A stretch of 64,000 nt of DNA from CAYJII01 sp964370225 (GTDB lineage Bacteria > Bacillota > Clostridia > Oscillospirales > Ruminococcaceae), in contig CAYJII010000005.1 of assembly GCA_964370225.1 (NCBI GenBank), positions 1-64,000 on the forward strand, given 5' to 3'. Below are positions 34,511 to 43,789 of this stretch, in pieces (position 1 is the stretch's first letter; the number at the start of each line of letters is the position of its first letter). The translations under genes were made by a program, and so were the position numbers. The notes beneath the pieces are model-generated. The model made no database searches. It saw nothing but the letters and a program-made list of their open reading frames with translations, and was not told the origin of the DNA.

Positions 34511-35653
34511 ATGAGTACAGCGCAAATGACTAAAAGAGAAAGAGTTCTAGCAGCACTTAATAACAAGGATACTGATCAAATGGTCTGGTCCCCTCTAATT
34601 GACCCATATTTTGCAAATTCACTACCACTGCAAGGCTTTAATTTTGATGTAATTGATTCAATGAAATATATCGGAAACGACATCATTTTAAGACATGTTT
34701 GCAATCCTAAGCCTATTGTTAAAAATGTAGAAAAAAGAGAAGAGAAAAACGGAAACACTACTCGTATTTATTATGATACTCCTGTTGGAAGCCTCTATCA
34801 AGAAAATAAAGATAGCGGTGAAACGCACTACATTTCAAAGCATATGGTTGAGTCCATCGAAGACATGAAAGTTTTCCAATATATCTGTGAAAATACAACA
34901 TTCGAATCACGCGCAAAAGAATTTATCGAAATAGACAAAAGAATTGGTGATGATGGTATCGCTACAATGACTGGTCCTACTAGCCCTGTACAAGATCTAT
35001 TGCAATTTATTTGTGGTGTAGAAAATACAGTATATTTACAAATGGATTATGAAGATGAGATGCAAGAGCTTTTCCAAGCAATGCACGAGAAAAACAAACG
35101 TAGCTATGCTGCTTTAATGGATTATCCTGGGGCTGCAGTGTTTGATTACGAGGATACCTCAACTACAGTTATGAATATTAACATGCTTGAAAATGACTCT
35201 GCTCCTTACTATAATGAATACGCTGATATTTGCCATGCAGCTGGCAAAATTTTCATCACACATATGTGTGGCAAACTTGATGGATTTAAAGAAATTATTG
35301 CTACTGGCAGACAAGATGGTATTGATTCAGTTTGCCCACCTACAACAGGCGATTTATATCCATGGGATGCAAGAAAAGCTTGGGGCGAAGGTAAAGTAGT
35401 AATAGGCGGTATTGAACCTCCTTCCCTAGTTTGGATGTCCGTTGAGCAAACACTTAACACTGTTGTTGACATCATCGAAAAAGTAGAAAGCAAACGTGGT
35501 TTTATACTAAGCACAGGGGATGCTACTCCTTTTGGAACTCCAATGAATAATCTGCTTGCAATCACTGAGCTAATTAATACTTTAGGCGCAAATTCGCTTA
35601 AAAACGAGGTAGACAGAGATATCGTGAAAGCAATCGTAGATAAATACAAATAA
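34511..35653 (+). CDS. Uroporphyrinogen decarboxylase family protein, MtaA-like
   Basis: The 380-residue protein has the URO-D barrel fold family signature. It starts with MTKRERVLAALNNKDTDQ. The metal-ligand motif HMCGK (residues near 255) matches the H-x-C pair of cobamide-dependent methyltransferases such as MtaA and CmuA. The last conserved ligand, usually a Cys in a glycine-rich loop near the C terminus, is replaced here (LSTGDATPFGTP). No other heme-pathway gene is near, so a true HemE is unlikely. A methyl or one-carbon transfer role is suggested by family only. AAGGAGATG precedes the ATG. Confidence 0.8.
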   Translation: MSTAQMTKRERVLAALNNKDTDQMVWSPLIDPYFANSLPLQGFNFDVIDSMKYIGNDIILRHVCNPKPIVKNVEKREEKNGNTTRIYYDTPVGSLYQENKDSGETHYISKHMVESIEDMKVFQYICENTTFESRAKEFIEIDKRIGDDGIATMTGPTSPVQDLLQFICGVENTVYLQMDYEDEMQELFQAMHEKNKRSYAALMDYPGAAVFDYEDTSTTVMNINMLENDSAPYYNEYADICHAAGKIFITHMCGKLDGFKEIIATGRQDGIDSVCPPTTGDLYPWDARKAWGEGKVVIGGIEPPSLVWMSVEQTLNTVVDIIEKVESKRGFILSTGDATPFGTPMNNLLAITELINTLGANSLKNEVDRDIVKAIVDKYK

Positions 35654-35832
35654 ATCTTAATGTGAAAAATTATTTTTTTAATAATAATACATAAAAATAG
35701 CGCATAAACATTAATTGATACAAAAGCTTATACTATGCCGTTTATCACAGTTTAACCTAATATTCACAACTAAACTTCTTACAAATTACACCTAAGTGAT
35801 AGCGCAATCGTGCGAATAAGATAGTCAATGAG
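35654..35832. other. Non-coding stretch, nothing recognised
   Basis: Part of a 358-bp gap between the URO-D gene and the NfeD-like gene. It is AT-rich with no open frame of note and no clear hairpin. The rest of the gap holds a terminator and a promoter, listed separately. Confidence 0.6.
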
Positions 35833-35873
35833 AACGAGGAATTAAAGAGTAAAATCACCTTTAATTCCTCGTT
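35833..35873 (+). terminator. Terminator downstream of the URO-D gene
   Basis: The 15-bp stem AACGAGGAATTAAAG with its complement has an 11-nt loop and is followed by TTTTTT. Confidence 0.85.
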
Positions 35874-35901
35874 TTTTGTCCAAATCAAACAAATTTTGAC
35901 A

Positions 35902-35930
35902 TTGTAAAAACAAAAGTGGTGTGCTATAAT
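35902..35930 (+). promoter_or_regulatory. Promoter of the flotillin operon
   Basis: TTGTAA (35902-35907), a 17-nt spacer and TATAAT (35925-35930), with TG one base before the -10 (extended -10). Confidence 0.65.
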
Positions 35931-36011
35931 AAAAACATGGAAGTTAACAAATCCAGCATACATAATTTCAATTGAAATCACAAAGAATTTAGTAACGAAG
36001 GAGGACAGCAA

Positions 36012-36623
36012 ATGATTGAGTGGTGGCAAGGCTTGAGCGCCTTGGGAAACATTTTTTTCACCATAGCTTTTTGCGCAACACTTATATTAGTTATTCAAAC
36101 GGTAATGTTGTTGTTTGGAATGGGATTTTCTGAAGCAGAAGTTGACTTTGAGGCAGACATGGAAGGTGTATCTTTATTTACTGTTAGAGGCTTAGTAGCA
36201 TTCTTCTCAGTAGGTGGTTGGACAGGACTTATACTTGTTAACTTAAATTTACACGGGATTGTAGCTATTCTTATTTCTATAGTAGCAGGCTACTTAGCAT
36301 TAATTGCAGTGGCGTATATTTTCAAATTTGCGATGAAGCTACAAGCGGACGCAACCATGGATATAAACTATGCTGTAGGAAGAACAGGCGAAGTGTATAT
36401 TCCAATACCAGCGCAAAAAACAGGGCATGGCAAAGTAAATTTGCTTTTGCACGACACAGTGGTAGAACTAGAGGCAGTGACCGAAGATGAGCAAATTATA
36501 AAAACAGGCCAGCAAATACGAGTTTTATCAGCACTAGACAATCAAACAGTTTTAGTAACATCAGCAAACACATTTATTAAAGACGATGAAACTAATCAAG
36601 ACGAAGAAGGAGCGATGTCATAA
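36012..36623 (+). CDS. NfeD-like membrane protein partner of flotillin
   Basis: The 203-residue protein has an N-terminal amphipathic region and membrane helices at about 12-36, 58-76 and 80-103, then a soluble OB-fold domain (about 115-190; VGRTGEVYIPIPAQ). This is the short NfeD/YuaF type. The next gene, a flotillin, starts at its stop codon, the pairing known as yuaF-floT in B. subtilis, where the two act together in membrane microdomains. Confidence 0.82.
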   Translation: MIEWWQGLSALGNIFFTIAFCATLILVIQTVMLLFGMGFSEAEVDFEADMEGVSLFTVRGLVAFFSVGGWTGLILVNLNLHGIVAILISIVAGYLALIAVAYIFKFAMKLQADATMDINYAVGRTGEVYIPIPAQKTGHGKVNLLLHDTVVELEAVTEDEQIIKTGQQIRVLSALDNQTVLVTSANTFIKDDETNQDEEGAMS

Positions 36624-38044
36624 TGGAAAATATGTTAATATTAATTTTAGTTACAGTAGTTGTTGTACTATTATTCTCAACACTTATCGTTATACTTACA
36701 AGGTACAGACGATGCCCATCAGATAAAATTTTGGTAGTTTACGGTAAAGTAGGCTCAAACAAAGACGGCTCACAAAGAAGTGCAAGATGTATACATGGTG
36801 GTGCGGCGTTCATCGTACCGGTTATACAATCGTATGAATATTTGGATTTGACTCCTATGTCAATTTCCGTTGACCTTAGAAATGCACTTTCTAAACAAAA
36901 TATCAGAATCGACGTTCCATCAAGATTTACAGTTGGTGTTTCAGTTGAACAAGGCGTTATGCAAAACGCTGCTGAGCGCTTACTAGGTTTAAAATTACCT
37001 GAAATTCAAGAGTTAGCAAAAGATATCATATTTGGTCAATTACGTCTAGTAATCGCAACAATGGATATCGAAGAAATTAATACTGACAGGGATAAGTTTT
37101 TATCAGCGGTTTCAAGCAATGTGGAAACTGAGCTTAAAAAAATCGGTTTAAGGCTAATCAACGTTAACGTAACTGACATTTCTGATGAATCTGGCTATAT
37201 CATCGCTTTAGGTAAAGAAGCAGCTGCAAAAGCTATCAACGACGCGAAAATTTCTGTTGCAGAAGCTGATCGCTCAGGTGCTATCGGTGAAGCGAACGCT
37301 CAAAGAGAGCAAAGAATTTCTGTATCACATGCAGACTCAGCAGCTATCCGAGGCGAAAATGAAGCTAGAGCGCAAATCGCTGAATCTAACGCTACATTGA
37401 GCGAAAAACAAGCTGAGGCACTAAAAAGAACTACTATCGCACAAAAAACTCAAGCTGCGAAAGCACTTGAAGAATCATACTCTGCAGAGCAACAAGCTGA
37501 ACAAGCAAGATATGCAAGAGATGAAGCATCACTTGAAGCTGACGTCATCGTAAAAACTGAAATTGACAAACGTCGTCTTGAGCTTGAAGCTGAGGCTGTA
37601 GCTGAACAAATTAGACGTAAAGCTAAAGGTGAAGCGGACGCAATTTACTTAAAAATGGAAGCGGAAGCTCGCGGTGTATCCGAAATGCTTACTAAACAAG
37701 CTCAAGGTTTATCACAAATTATTGCAGCTACTGGCGGTAACGCTGAAAATGCAATGAAACTGATGATTACAGATAAGCTTGAAACTCTAGTTGCTACGCA
37801 AGTAGAAGCAATCAAAAATATCAAAATTGACAAAGTTACAGTTTGGGATAGCGGTGCTAATGCTGATGGGAAAACACAAACAGCAAATTTCTTATCAGGC
37901 ATGATGAAATCACTTCCTCCACTAAACGAAGTTTTTGATATGGCTGGCATGGAGTTGCCTGAATTTTTAGGCAAAGATAAAGTTAGCGCAATTGCAAACC
38001 CAATAGTTGAACAAGCTGAAACTAGCGATACTACTACTGCATAA
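36623..38044 (+). CDS. Flotillin-like SPFH protein
   Basis: The 473-residue protein has one N-terminal membrane segment (4-26), an SPFH domain (about 30-210) and a long Ala/Glu-rich coiled coil (210-390) typical of flotillins. The end (NAMKLMITDKLETLVATQVEAIKNIKIDKVTVWDSG is the region) resembles FloT/YqiK. It organises membrane microdomains and supports assembly of membrane complexes. It is cotranscribed with the NfeD-like gene. Confidence 0.9.
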   Translation: MENMLILILVTVVVVLLFSTLIVILTRYRRCPSDKILVVYGKVGSNKDGSQRSARCIHGGAAFIVPVIQSYEYLDLTPMSISVDLRNALSKQNIRIDVPSRFTVGVSVEQGVMQNAAERLLGLKLPEIQELAKDIIFGQLRLVIATMDIEEINTDRDKFLSAVSSNVETELKKIGLRLINVNVTDISDESGYIIALGKEAAAKAINDAKISVAEADRSGAIGEANAQREQRISVSHADSAAIRGENEARAQIAESNATLSEKQAEALKRTTIAQKTQAAKALEESYSAEQQAEQARYARDEASLEADVIVKTEIDKRRLELEAEAVAEQIRRKAKGEADAIYLKMEAEARGVSEMLTKQAQGLSQIIAATGGNAENAMKLMITDKLETLVATQVEAIKNIKIDKVTVWDSGANADGKTQTANFLSGMMKSLPPLNEVFDMAGMELPEFLGKDKVSAIANPIVEQAETSDTTTA

Positions 38045-38078
38045 TAACGAGAATGTTCCGATAAATCTCTTTGTATAG

Positions 38079-38107
38079 TTGACAATAATGCATATTTGGT
38101 ATATAAT
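38079..38107 (+). promoter_or_regulatory. Consensus sigma-A promoter of the SCIFF gene
   Basis: TTGACA (38079-38084), 17 nt, TATAAT (38102-38107): a perfect consensus, so the peptide gene is probably highly expressed. Confidence 0.9.
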
Positions 38108-38156
38108 AATACCGATAACATAGTAACAAAACTTTAATGTTAATGGAGATGAAATA

Positions 38157-38309
38157 ATGGAAAGAATTAAAACAATTAAAACTCGTGATCTACAAACAAG
38201 TGCTAAAACAGGCGGTTGTGGCGAATGCCAAACATCTTGCCAATCAGCATGCAAAACATCTTGCGGTGTAGCAAATCAACCTTGCGAAAACGAAAGCGAA
38301 AGTAAATAA
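38157..38309 (+). CDS. scfA: Six-cysteine ranthipeptide precursor SCIFF
   Basis: The 50-residue peptide has exactly six cysteines (21, 24, 28, 32, 36, 43) in its C-terminal half, with the family core GCGECQTSCQSACKTSC. The cognate radical SAM enzyme links Cys sulfur to neighbouring residues as thioethers. SCIFF is nearly universal in Clostridia and has been linked to quorum-type control of metabolism. GGAGATG lies upstream. A terminator lies between it and the maturase, so peptide and enzyme need not be made in equal amounts. Confidence 0.96.
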   Translation: MERIKTIKTRDLQTSAKTGGCGECQTSCQSACKTSCGVANQPCENESESK

Positions 38310-38333
38310 TTAATATTACAGTAAGATTGACAC

Positions 38334-38366
38334 AAAATGCCGCCTTAACTATTAAGGCGGCATTTT
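38334..38366 (+). terminator. Terminator between scfA and scfB
   Basis: A 15-bp perfect stem (AAAATGCCGCCTTAA and complement) with a CTA loop ends in T-rich sequence. It would give much more scfA than scfB transcript if read-through is partial. Confidence 0.9.
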
Positions 38367-38403
38367 TTACAGCTATAATATAAATGAATATGAGGAGATA
38401 ATT

Positions 38404-39777
38404 TTGGTACACCAATATAAATTAAACGGATATAATCTAGTATTAGATTCAGTAAGTGGAGCAATTCATTCAGTCGATGATGTTGCTTACGATATGATAA
38501 AAGATTACAAAAATAAAGATAAAGCTACTCTTATTGGCGAGCTATTATCAAAATATAATGATAGATCTGATGTCACTAGCGATGAGCTTGAGGCATGCTT
38601 TTCTGATATAGAGTATTTAGTTGAAGAAAAACAGCTTTTTACTCCTGATACGTACGAAACACTAGCAAAGAACTACAAAAATAACTCTAATGTTATAAAA
38701 GCTCTCTGCTTCCATATTGCGCATACTTGCAACTTAAACTGCGAGTACTGTTTTGCTTCACAAGGAAATTATAAAGGCGATAGAGCTTTAATGAGTTTTG
38801 AAGTAGGAAAAAGAGCAATCGATTTTTTAATAGAAAATTCAGGTAGTAGAAGAAATCTTGAAGTCGACTTTTTCGGTGGCGAACCTTTGATGAACTGGCA
38901 AACTGTAAAAGACATTGTCGCATATGCAAGGAGCGTCGAAAAAGCACATAACAAAAATTTCCGCTTTACGCTAACTACAAATGGAATTTCTATCGATGAT
39001 GATGTAATCGAATTTTCTAACAAGGAAATGCACAATGTAGTATTATCTTTAGACGGCAGAAAAGAAGTCCATGACCACTTAAGAAAAGACTATAAAAATC
39101 GCGGTAGCTATGATGTCATCGTGCCTAAGTTTCAAGAATTTGTTGAAAAAAGAAATGGTAAGGGCTATTATATGAGAGGCACATTTACACATAATAATCC
39201 AGATTTTACAAATGATATCTTGCACATGCTTGACCTTGGATTTACTGAGCTTAGTATGGAACCTGTAGTAGCTAGCGAAGGCGATGCGTATGCTTTAACA
39301 AAAGAAGATTTACCGATATTGTTCGAACAATACGAATTATTAGCAAAAGAGATGATGAAACGGAAAAAAGAAGGAAAACCATTTTCTTTTTACCATTATA
39401 ACATAGATTTAACAAACGGTCCTTGCGTTTATAAAAGGATTACAGGTTGCGGTTCTGGGACTGAGTACATGGCAGTTACCCCTTGGGGCGAGCTATTTCC
39501 ATGTCATCAGTTTGTTGGTGATGAAAAATATAGTCTTGGAAATATTTTTGATGGCGTGAGCAATCTAGACGCACAGGATGAATTCAGATCATGTAATATC
39601 TACACAAAAGAGGAATGTGTTACTTGCTGGGCAAATTTATATTGCTCGGGCGGATGTCCTGCAAACGCTTTTCATGCGACAGGCGACATAAACGGTATAT
39701 ACGAATACGGTTGTGAGCTTTTTAAAAAGCGCATCGAGTGCGCTATTATGATGCAGGTAGCAAATCAAGAGGATTAA
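38404..39777 (+). CDS. scfB: Radical SAM SCIFF peptide maturase
   Basis: This 457-residue enzyme forms the thioether crosslinks in SCIFF. The N-terminal 80 residues look like the peptide-recognition (RRE-type) domain. The radical SAM cluster motif is CNLNCEYC (Cys109, 113, 116), followed by FFGGEPLMN. The C-terminal SPASM region has cysteines in CGSGTEYMAVTPWGELFPC and CVTCWANLYCSGGCPANA for auxiliary clusters. It starts at a TTG behind GAGGAGA. Confidence 0.95.
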   Translation: MVHQYKLNGYNLVLDSVSGAIHSVDDVAYDMIKDYKNKDKATLIGELLSKYNDRSDVTSDELEACFSDIEYLVEEKQLFTPDTYETLAKNYKNNSNVIKALCFHIAHTCNLNCEYCFASQGNYKGDRALMSFEVGKRAIDFLIENSGSRRNLEVDFFGGEPLMNWQTVKDIVAYARSVEKAHNKNFRFTLTTNGISIDDDVIEFSNKEMHNVVLSLDGRKEVHDHLRKDYKNRGSYDVIVPKFQEFVEKRNGKGYYMRGTFTHNNPDFTNDILHMLDLGFTELSMEPVVASEGDAYALTKEDLPILFEQYELLAKEMMKRKKEGKPFSFYHYNIDLTNGPCVYKRITGCGSGTEYMAVTPWGELFPCHQFVGDEKYSLGNIFDGVSNLDAQDEFRSCNIYTKEECVTCWANLYCSGGCPANAFHATGDINGIYEYGCELFKKRIECAIMMQVANQED

Positions 39778-39779
39778 TT

Positions 39780-41150
39780 ATGGATACGCCTATTTACGAT
39801 TTTATACGCAGATATTCAGCTGAAAATTTCACTAGGCTCCATATGCCGGGGCATAAAGGTGAAAATATTTTTGGGTGCGAAAATTTTGATATCACCGAAA
39901 TTGATGGTGCGGATAATTTATATTCACCTGAAGACGATGGTATCATTAAGAAAAGCGAGGCTAACGCTTCCAAACTATATGAAACAAAAGCGACTTTTTA
40001 TTCGACAGGCGGGTCTAGTCAGTGTATTTTTGCTATGCTTTATCTAGCTAAAATTGCTGCCAAAAAAAAACCATCTGAGGACGTTGTCCTTGTAGCACGA
40101 AATGCACATAAGACATTCGTGTCTGCTTGTGCTCTACTGGATATCAACCCTATGTGGATGTATCCAAGCGACGATGCAACTAGTGGTATTTGTAGCTGTG
40201 TGATAACAAAAACTGACCTTGAAACTAAACTAGCAAATATGAGTAATATGCCTATTGCAGTTTTTATTACTTCCCCCGATTATTTAGGCAATATCGCTGA
40301 CATCAAAGGCTTAAGTGAAGTTTGTGGCAGATACGATGTTCCTCTTCTTATAGACAATGCACATGGTGCATATCTTAAGTTTTTACAGAATGATATCCAC
40401 CCTATTACACTCGGAGCAAGTATGTCATGTGACTCAGCGCATAAGACTCTACCCGTGCTCACGGGAGGAGCTTATCTGCATATAAATAAAAACTCACCAG
40501 CCTCTTACAAAGATAGCGCTAAGGTTGCACTATCTTTGTTTGGCTCAACTTCCCCATCGTATTTAACTTTAACTTCACTGGACTTGTGTAATAAAATATT
40601 AAGTGAAGATTTTCCGAAAAACCTTAATAGGCATGTCAAATCCATAAATGCTCTTAAGGCTACACTTTACGATAATGATATCAAATATTTAGATGGAGAG
40701 CCTTTAAAATTAACGCTATTATGCTCTGAAATGTCCGTTTCCCCTCAAAAGATTGCGCATATTCTAAGGAAAAATAAGATTGAAATTGAATTTGCTGACA
40801 ATGATTTTTTAGTGTGTATGTTCACAGCACAAATTTCTGATGAGGAATTAGCTGATTTTGCATCGTTACTACTTAATATTTTCAGTAAGCGAGAAAATAT
40901 TGCGTCTACCCCATTGGAAAGTATCGCTATACCAACAGCGATACAAGCTATGAGTATACGCGAAGCTATATTCTCACCACAGCAAAAAATCAAGGCGGAT
41001 AATGCTGCTATTGGTAAGATTTGTGCCTCACTTGCTGTATCATGCCCCCCTGCCATTCCCATAGCAGTGAGTGGCGAGATTATTCAAAGCGAGCATATTA
41101 AACTATTTAATCATTATGATATAAATGAAATATTCGTTGTAAGCGAATGA
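39780..41150 (+). CDS. Orn/Lys/Arg decarboxylase family protein
   Basis: The 456-residue PLP enzyme is of the fold-type I Orn/Lys/Arg decarboxylase family in the short Clostridia/Bacillus form (like SpeA/YaaO). Seen are the N-terminal RLHMPGHKGE, the FYSTGGSSQCIF cofactor loop and the Schiff-base lysine in DSAHKTLPVLTGG. The C-terminal small domain follows. It starts 2 nt after the scfB stop, so it is translated from the same transcript. The amino-acid substrate is not decided by the sequence. Confidence 0.88.
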   Translation: MDTPIYDFIRRYSAENFTRLHMPGHKGENIFGCENFDITEIDGADNLYSPEDDGIIKKSEANASKLYETKATFYSTGGSSQCIFAMLYLAKIAAKKKPSEDVVLVARNAHKTFVSACALLDINPMWMYPSDDATSGICSCVITKTDLETKLANMSNMPIAVFITSPDYLGNIADIKGLSEVCGRYDVPLLIDNAHGAYLKFLQNDIHPITLGASMSCDSAHKTLPVLTGGAYLHINKNSPASYKDSAKVALSLFGSTSPSYLTLTSLDLCNKILSEDFPKNLNRHVKSINALKATLYDNDIKYLDGEPLKLTLLCSEMSVSPQKIAHILRKNKIEIEFADNDFLVCMFTAQISDEELADFASLLLNIFSKRENIASTPLESIAIPTAIQAMSIREAIFSPQQKIKADNAAIGKICASLAVSCPPAIPIAVSGEIIQSEHIKLFNHYDINEIFVVSE

Positions 41151-41152
41151 TA

Positions 41153-41192
41153 AAAAACAGTGTTTGTTGCGGTTCACAAGCACTGTTTTTTT
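41153..41192 (+). terminator. Terminator after the decarboxylase gene
   Basis: AAAAACAGTG pairs with CACTGTTTTT and the stem extends with a G-U pair; a T-run follows. Confidence 0.8.
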
Positions 41193-41262
41193 ACTTATAT
41201 TATGAGTTTGTTGTTTTGGTATAATTTCACTCGCTGTATTTAAATTTTGCTGTTAAAAAAGT

Positions 41263-41291
41263 TTGACTTATCATCATTAAAGATGTATAAT
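41263..41291 (+). promoter_or_regulatory. Promoter of copA-copZ
   Basis: TTGACT (41263-41268), 17 nt, TATAAT (41286-41291). I see no obvious copper-repressor palindrome close by. Confidence 0.75.
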
Positions 41292-41318
41292 TTCATATAA
41301 GACTAAGGAGGTGTAGTT

Positions 41319-43529
41319 TTGCAAACAGATACAATTAGATTAGCGATAAAAGGCATGACTTGCGCTGCATGTAGTGCTTCTGTAGAAAAAGCGTTAGGCA
41401 GAAAAAATGGCGTGGAGACTGCAGTAGTCAACCTTGCAACGAACACAGCAACAATTTATACAGACGGAAGCATCACTGCTCCAGAACTAATTTTAGCAGT
41501 GGAGAAAGCGGGCTTTTCCGCTAAAATAGCAAGCGACTTAATAGAAAATGATAGCTTTAGAATTAGTAATATTCAGCTTGCGATTGCTCTCATATTCGGC
41601 GGGCTGGAGCTGTACATTGGCATGAGCCATATGCTACCAATACCACTGCCACTCCCCTCTTTCATGTCCATGGAAACTAATGCAGCAATATTTTCATTAA
41701 TCCAGCTTATTTTAACTTTAATAGTTCTCTCTGCTGGTTATAAGTTTTTCACGAGTGGTTTTAAAAACCTTGTATTACTCCATCCAAATATGGATAGCCT
41801 TGTAGCTATTGGTACAAGCTCCGCTTTGCTATATAGTATATATAACACAGTTTTAGTGTTTTTGGGCAATCACCACGCTGCACATAATCTTTATTACGAG
41901 TCAGCAGCAGTAGTTGTAGCTTTAGTGCTACTAGGTAAATTTTTAGAAGAACGAAGCAAGAGTGCTGCAAAACGTGCAATCACTTCACTTGCTTCACTCG
42001 TACCTGGTGTCGCTACCGTTGAACGCGATGGTATCGAAAAAGAAATTCCATCCAAGCAAGTGCGCAAGGGCGATATTGTCATAATTAAACCTGGCTTGCG
42101 AATACCTGTAGATGGAGAAATTATTGAGGGAGAGTCAGCAGTAGATGAATCCATGCTAACCGGCGAAAGTTTGCCTGTATACAAAGAATTAGGATGCAAA
42201 GTTTCTGGTGGGACAATTTGTACTGATGGTTACATAAAAATTAAAGCTACTGGTGTTGGCAATAATACTGCAATCTCGCAAGTGCTAAAGCTTGTGACGC
42301 AGGCACAAGAGAGAAAAGCACCAGCAGCTAGACTTGCAGACCAAATCTCTGGTATTTTTGTACCAACTGTTGTTGCGATTGCAGTACTTTCATCTCTAAT
42401 ATGGTTTATTGTAGGCAAGGACATCAACTTTGTGATGAACATATTTGTTTCCGTTTTAGTAGTAGCTTGCCCATGCGCATTAGGGCTTGCAACGCCAATT
42501 GCAGTAATGGCTGGGTCTGGGCGAGGGGCTAATCTTGGGATATTATTCCGAGGTGGGGATGTAATCGAGGCTACCTCTAAAGTGCGCAGTGTATTTTTTG
42601 ATAAAACCGGAACAATCACACATGGTAAGCTTAAGATAACTAAAATTTCGGTTAAATCAATGAATGAAAGCGAATTTATCAAGCTTGTAGCTAGCGCAGA
42701 AAAAGGATCTGAGCACCCAATAGCTGTTGCAGTAGTAAACTATGCGCTTGAAAATGAGTATAAACTAAGTACACCAAAATCGCTGACTTCATTTGCTGGA
42801 CGTGGAGTGCTAGCAGAGGTTGAGGATGCTCATGTACTCGCAGGTACATTAAAGCTGATGGAAGAGAAAAATATTTCACTTCCAGCTAATATTACGCAAA
42901 AAATCCCAACTGGTTGCACCGTAATGTATGTAGCGCTAAATGATGAATACCATGGATTTATCGCATTAAGCGATACGATACGCGATGATGCAAAACATGC
43001 TATCACACGCCTAAACAGCCTGAAGATTGAAACTGCAATGATTACTGGTGATAATAAATCTGTCGCACATAAAATAGCAGATGAAGCTGGGATAAAAACA
43101 ATCCGTGCTGAAGTATTACCTCAAAATAAATCTGAAGAAGTAGAAAAAGCTAAAAATAGTGGCATTAGCGTTGCAATGGTGGGAGATGGAATAAATGACG
43201 CACCAGCATTAGCAGCTGCTGATGTAGGTATCGCTGTCCAAAACTCCACTGATGCTGCTGCAGAATCAGCGGGTATTATATTAATGCGAGATGATATTAA
43301 CGGAGTTGCTGATGCGTTACTATTAAGCAAAAAAACTATGCAAATTATTAAGCAAAATCTATTTTGGGCTTTTATCTATAACTGTGTAGGTATCCCGATT
43401 GCGTCAGGATTATTGTATCCTTTTTCTGAAGTACTTATGTCCCCCGCTTTTGCAGGAGCTGCAATGGCACTTTCGTCGGTTTGTGTCGTAACAAATTCAT
43501 TGCGACTAACTAAATATAATCCAAAATAA
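41319..43529 (+). CDS. copA: Copper-exporting P1B-type ATPase
   Basis: The 736-residue protein has an N-terminal heavy-metal domain (GMTCAACSAS, Cys15 and Cys18) and membrane helices. The CPC transport site lies in CPCALGLATP and the phosphorylated Asp in DKTGTITHG. The HP motif of the ATP domain (GSEHPIA) and the GDGINDAPALA hinge are also seen. CPC and the helix pattern are of the Cu(I) class. It starts at a TTG with AGGAGGTG upstream. CopZ follows 12 nt later. Confidence 0.95.
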   Translation: MQTDTIRLAIKGMTCAACSASVEKALGRKNGVETAVVNLATNTATIYTDGSITAPELILAVEKAGFSAKIASDLIENDSFRISNIQLAIALIFGGLELYIGMSHMLPIPLPLPSFMSMETNAAIFSLIQLILTLIVLSAGYKFFTSGFKNLVLLHPNMDSLVAIGTSSALLYSIYNTVLVFLGNHHAAHNLYYESAAVVVALVLLGKFLEERSKSAAKRAITSLASLVPGVATVERDGIEKEIPSKQVRKGDIVIIKPGLRIPVDGEIIEGESAVDESMLTGESLPVYKELGCKVSGGTICTDGYIKIKATGVGNNTAISQVLKLVTQAQERKAPAARLADQISGIFVPTVVAIAVLSSLIWFIVGKDINFVMNIFVSVLVVACPCALGLATPIAVMAGSGRGANLGILFRGGDVIEATSKVRSVFFDKTGTITHGKLKITKISVKSMNESEFIKLVASAEKGSEHPIAVAVVNYALENEYKLSTPKSLTSFAGRGVLAEVEDAHVLAGTLKLMEEKNISLPANITQKIPTGCTVMYVALNDEYHGFIALSDTIRDDAKHAITRLNSLKIETAMITGDNKSVAHKIADEAGIKTIRAEVLPQNKSEEVEKAKNSGISVAMVGDGINDAPALAAADVGIAVQNSTDAAAESAGIILMRDDINGVADALLLSKKTMQIIKQNLFWAFIYNCVGIPIASGLLYPFSEVLMSPAFAGAAMALSSVCVVTNSLRLTKYNPK

Positions 43530-43541
43530 TAGGAGGTAATC

Positions 43542-43742
43542 ATGAATTCTATCACATTAAATGTAGAGGGTATGCACTGCACAAATTGCACTACTAGAAT
43601 AACAAACACACTAAACTCACTCAATTCAGTAGACTCTGTTTTATGCTCACTTGAAGATAAAACTGTAACTGTGGTTAGTGATATGAGTCAAGACGATGTA
43701 ATCGAAGCAATCGAAGACATGGGATTTGACGTAATACTATAA
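43542..43742 (+). CDS. copZ: Copper chaperone, HMA domain
   Basis: The 66-residue protein is a single heavy-metal-associated domain with the metal-binding motif GMHCTNCTTR (residues 10-19). It would carry Cu(I) to CopA. It follows copA directly behind AGGAGGT and precedes a strong terminator. Confidence 0.93.
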   Translation: MNSITLNVEGMHCTNCTTRITNTLNSLNSVDSVLCSLEDKTVTVVSDMSQDDVIEAIEDMGFDVIL

Positions 43743-43750
43743 GCATATAA

Positions 43751-43788
43751 AAAAACCAGGAATGGCGATATTGCCATTCCTGGTTTTT
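43751..43788. terminator. Terminator between copZ and the convergent GGDEF gene
   Basis: AAAAACCAGGAATGGC with its complement has a 6-nt loop and T/A runs on both strands. Confidence 0.9.
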
Positions 43789-43789
43789 T

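Noticed and set aside
34511..35653. Uroporphyrinogen decarboxylase of heme synthesis (hemE).
   Set aside because: The HxC metal motif and the lack of heme genes point to the methyltransferase-like branch.
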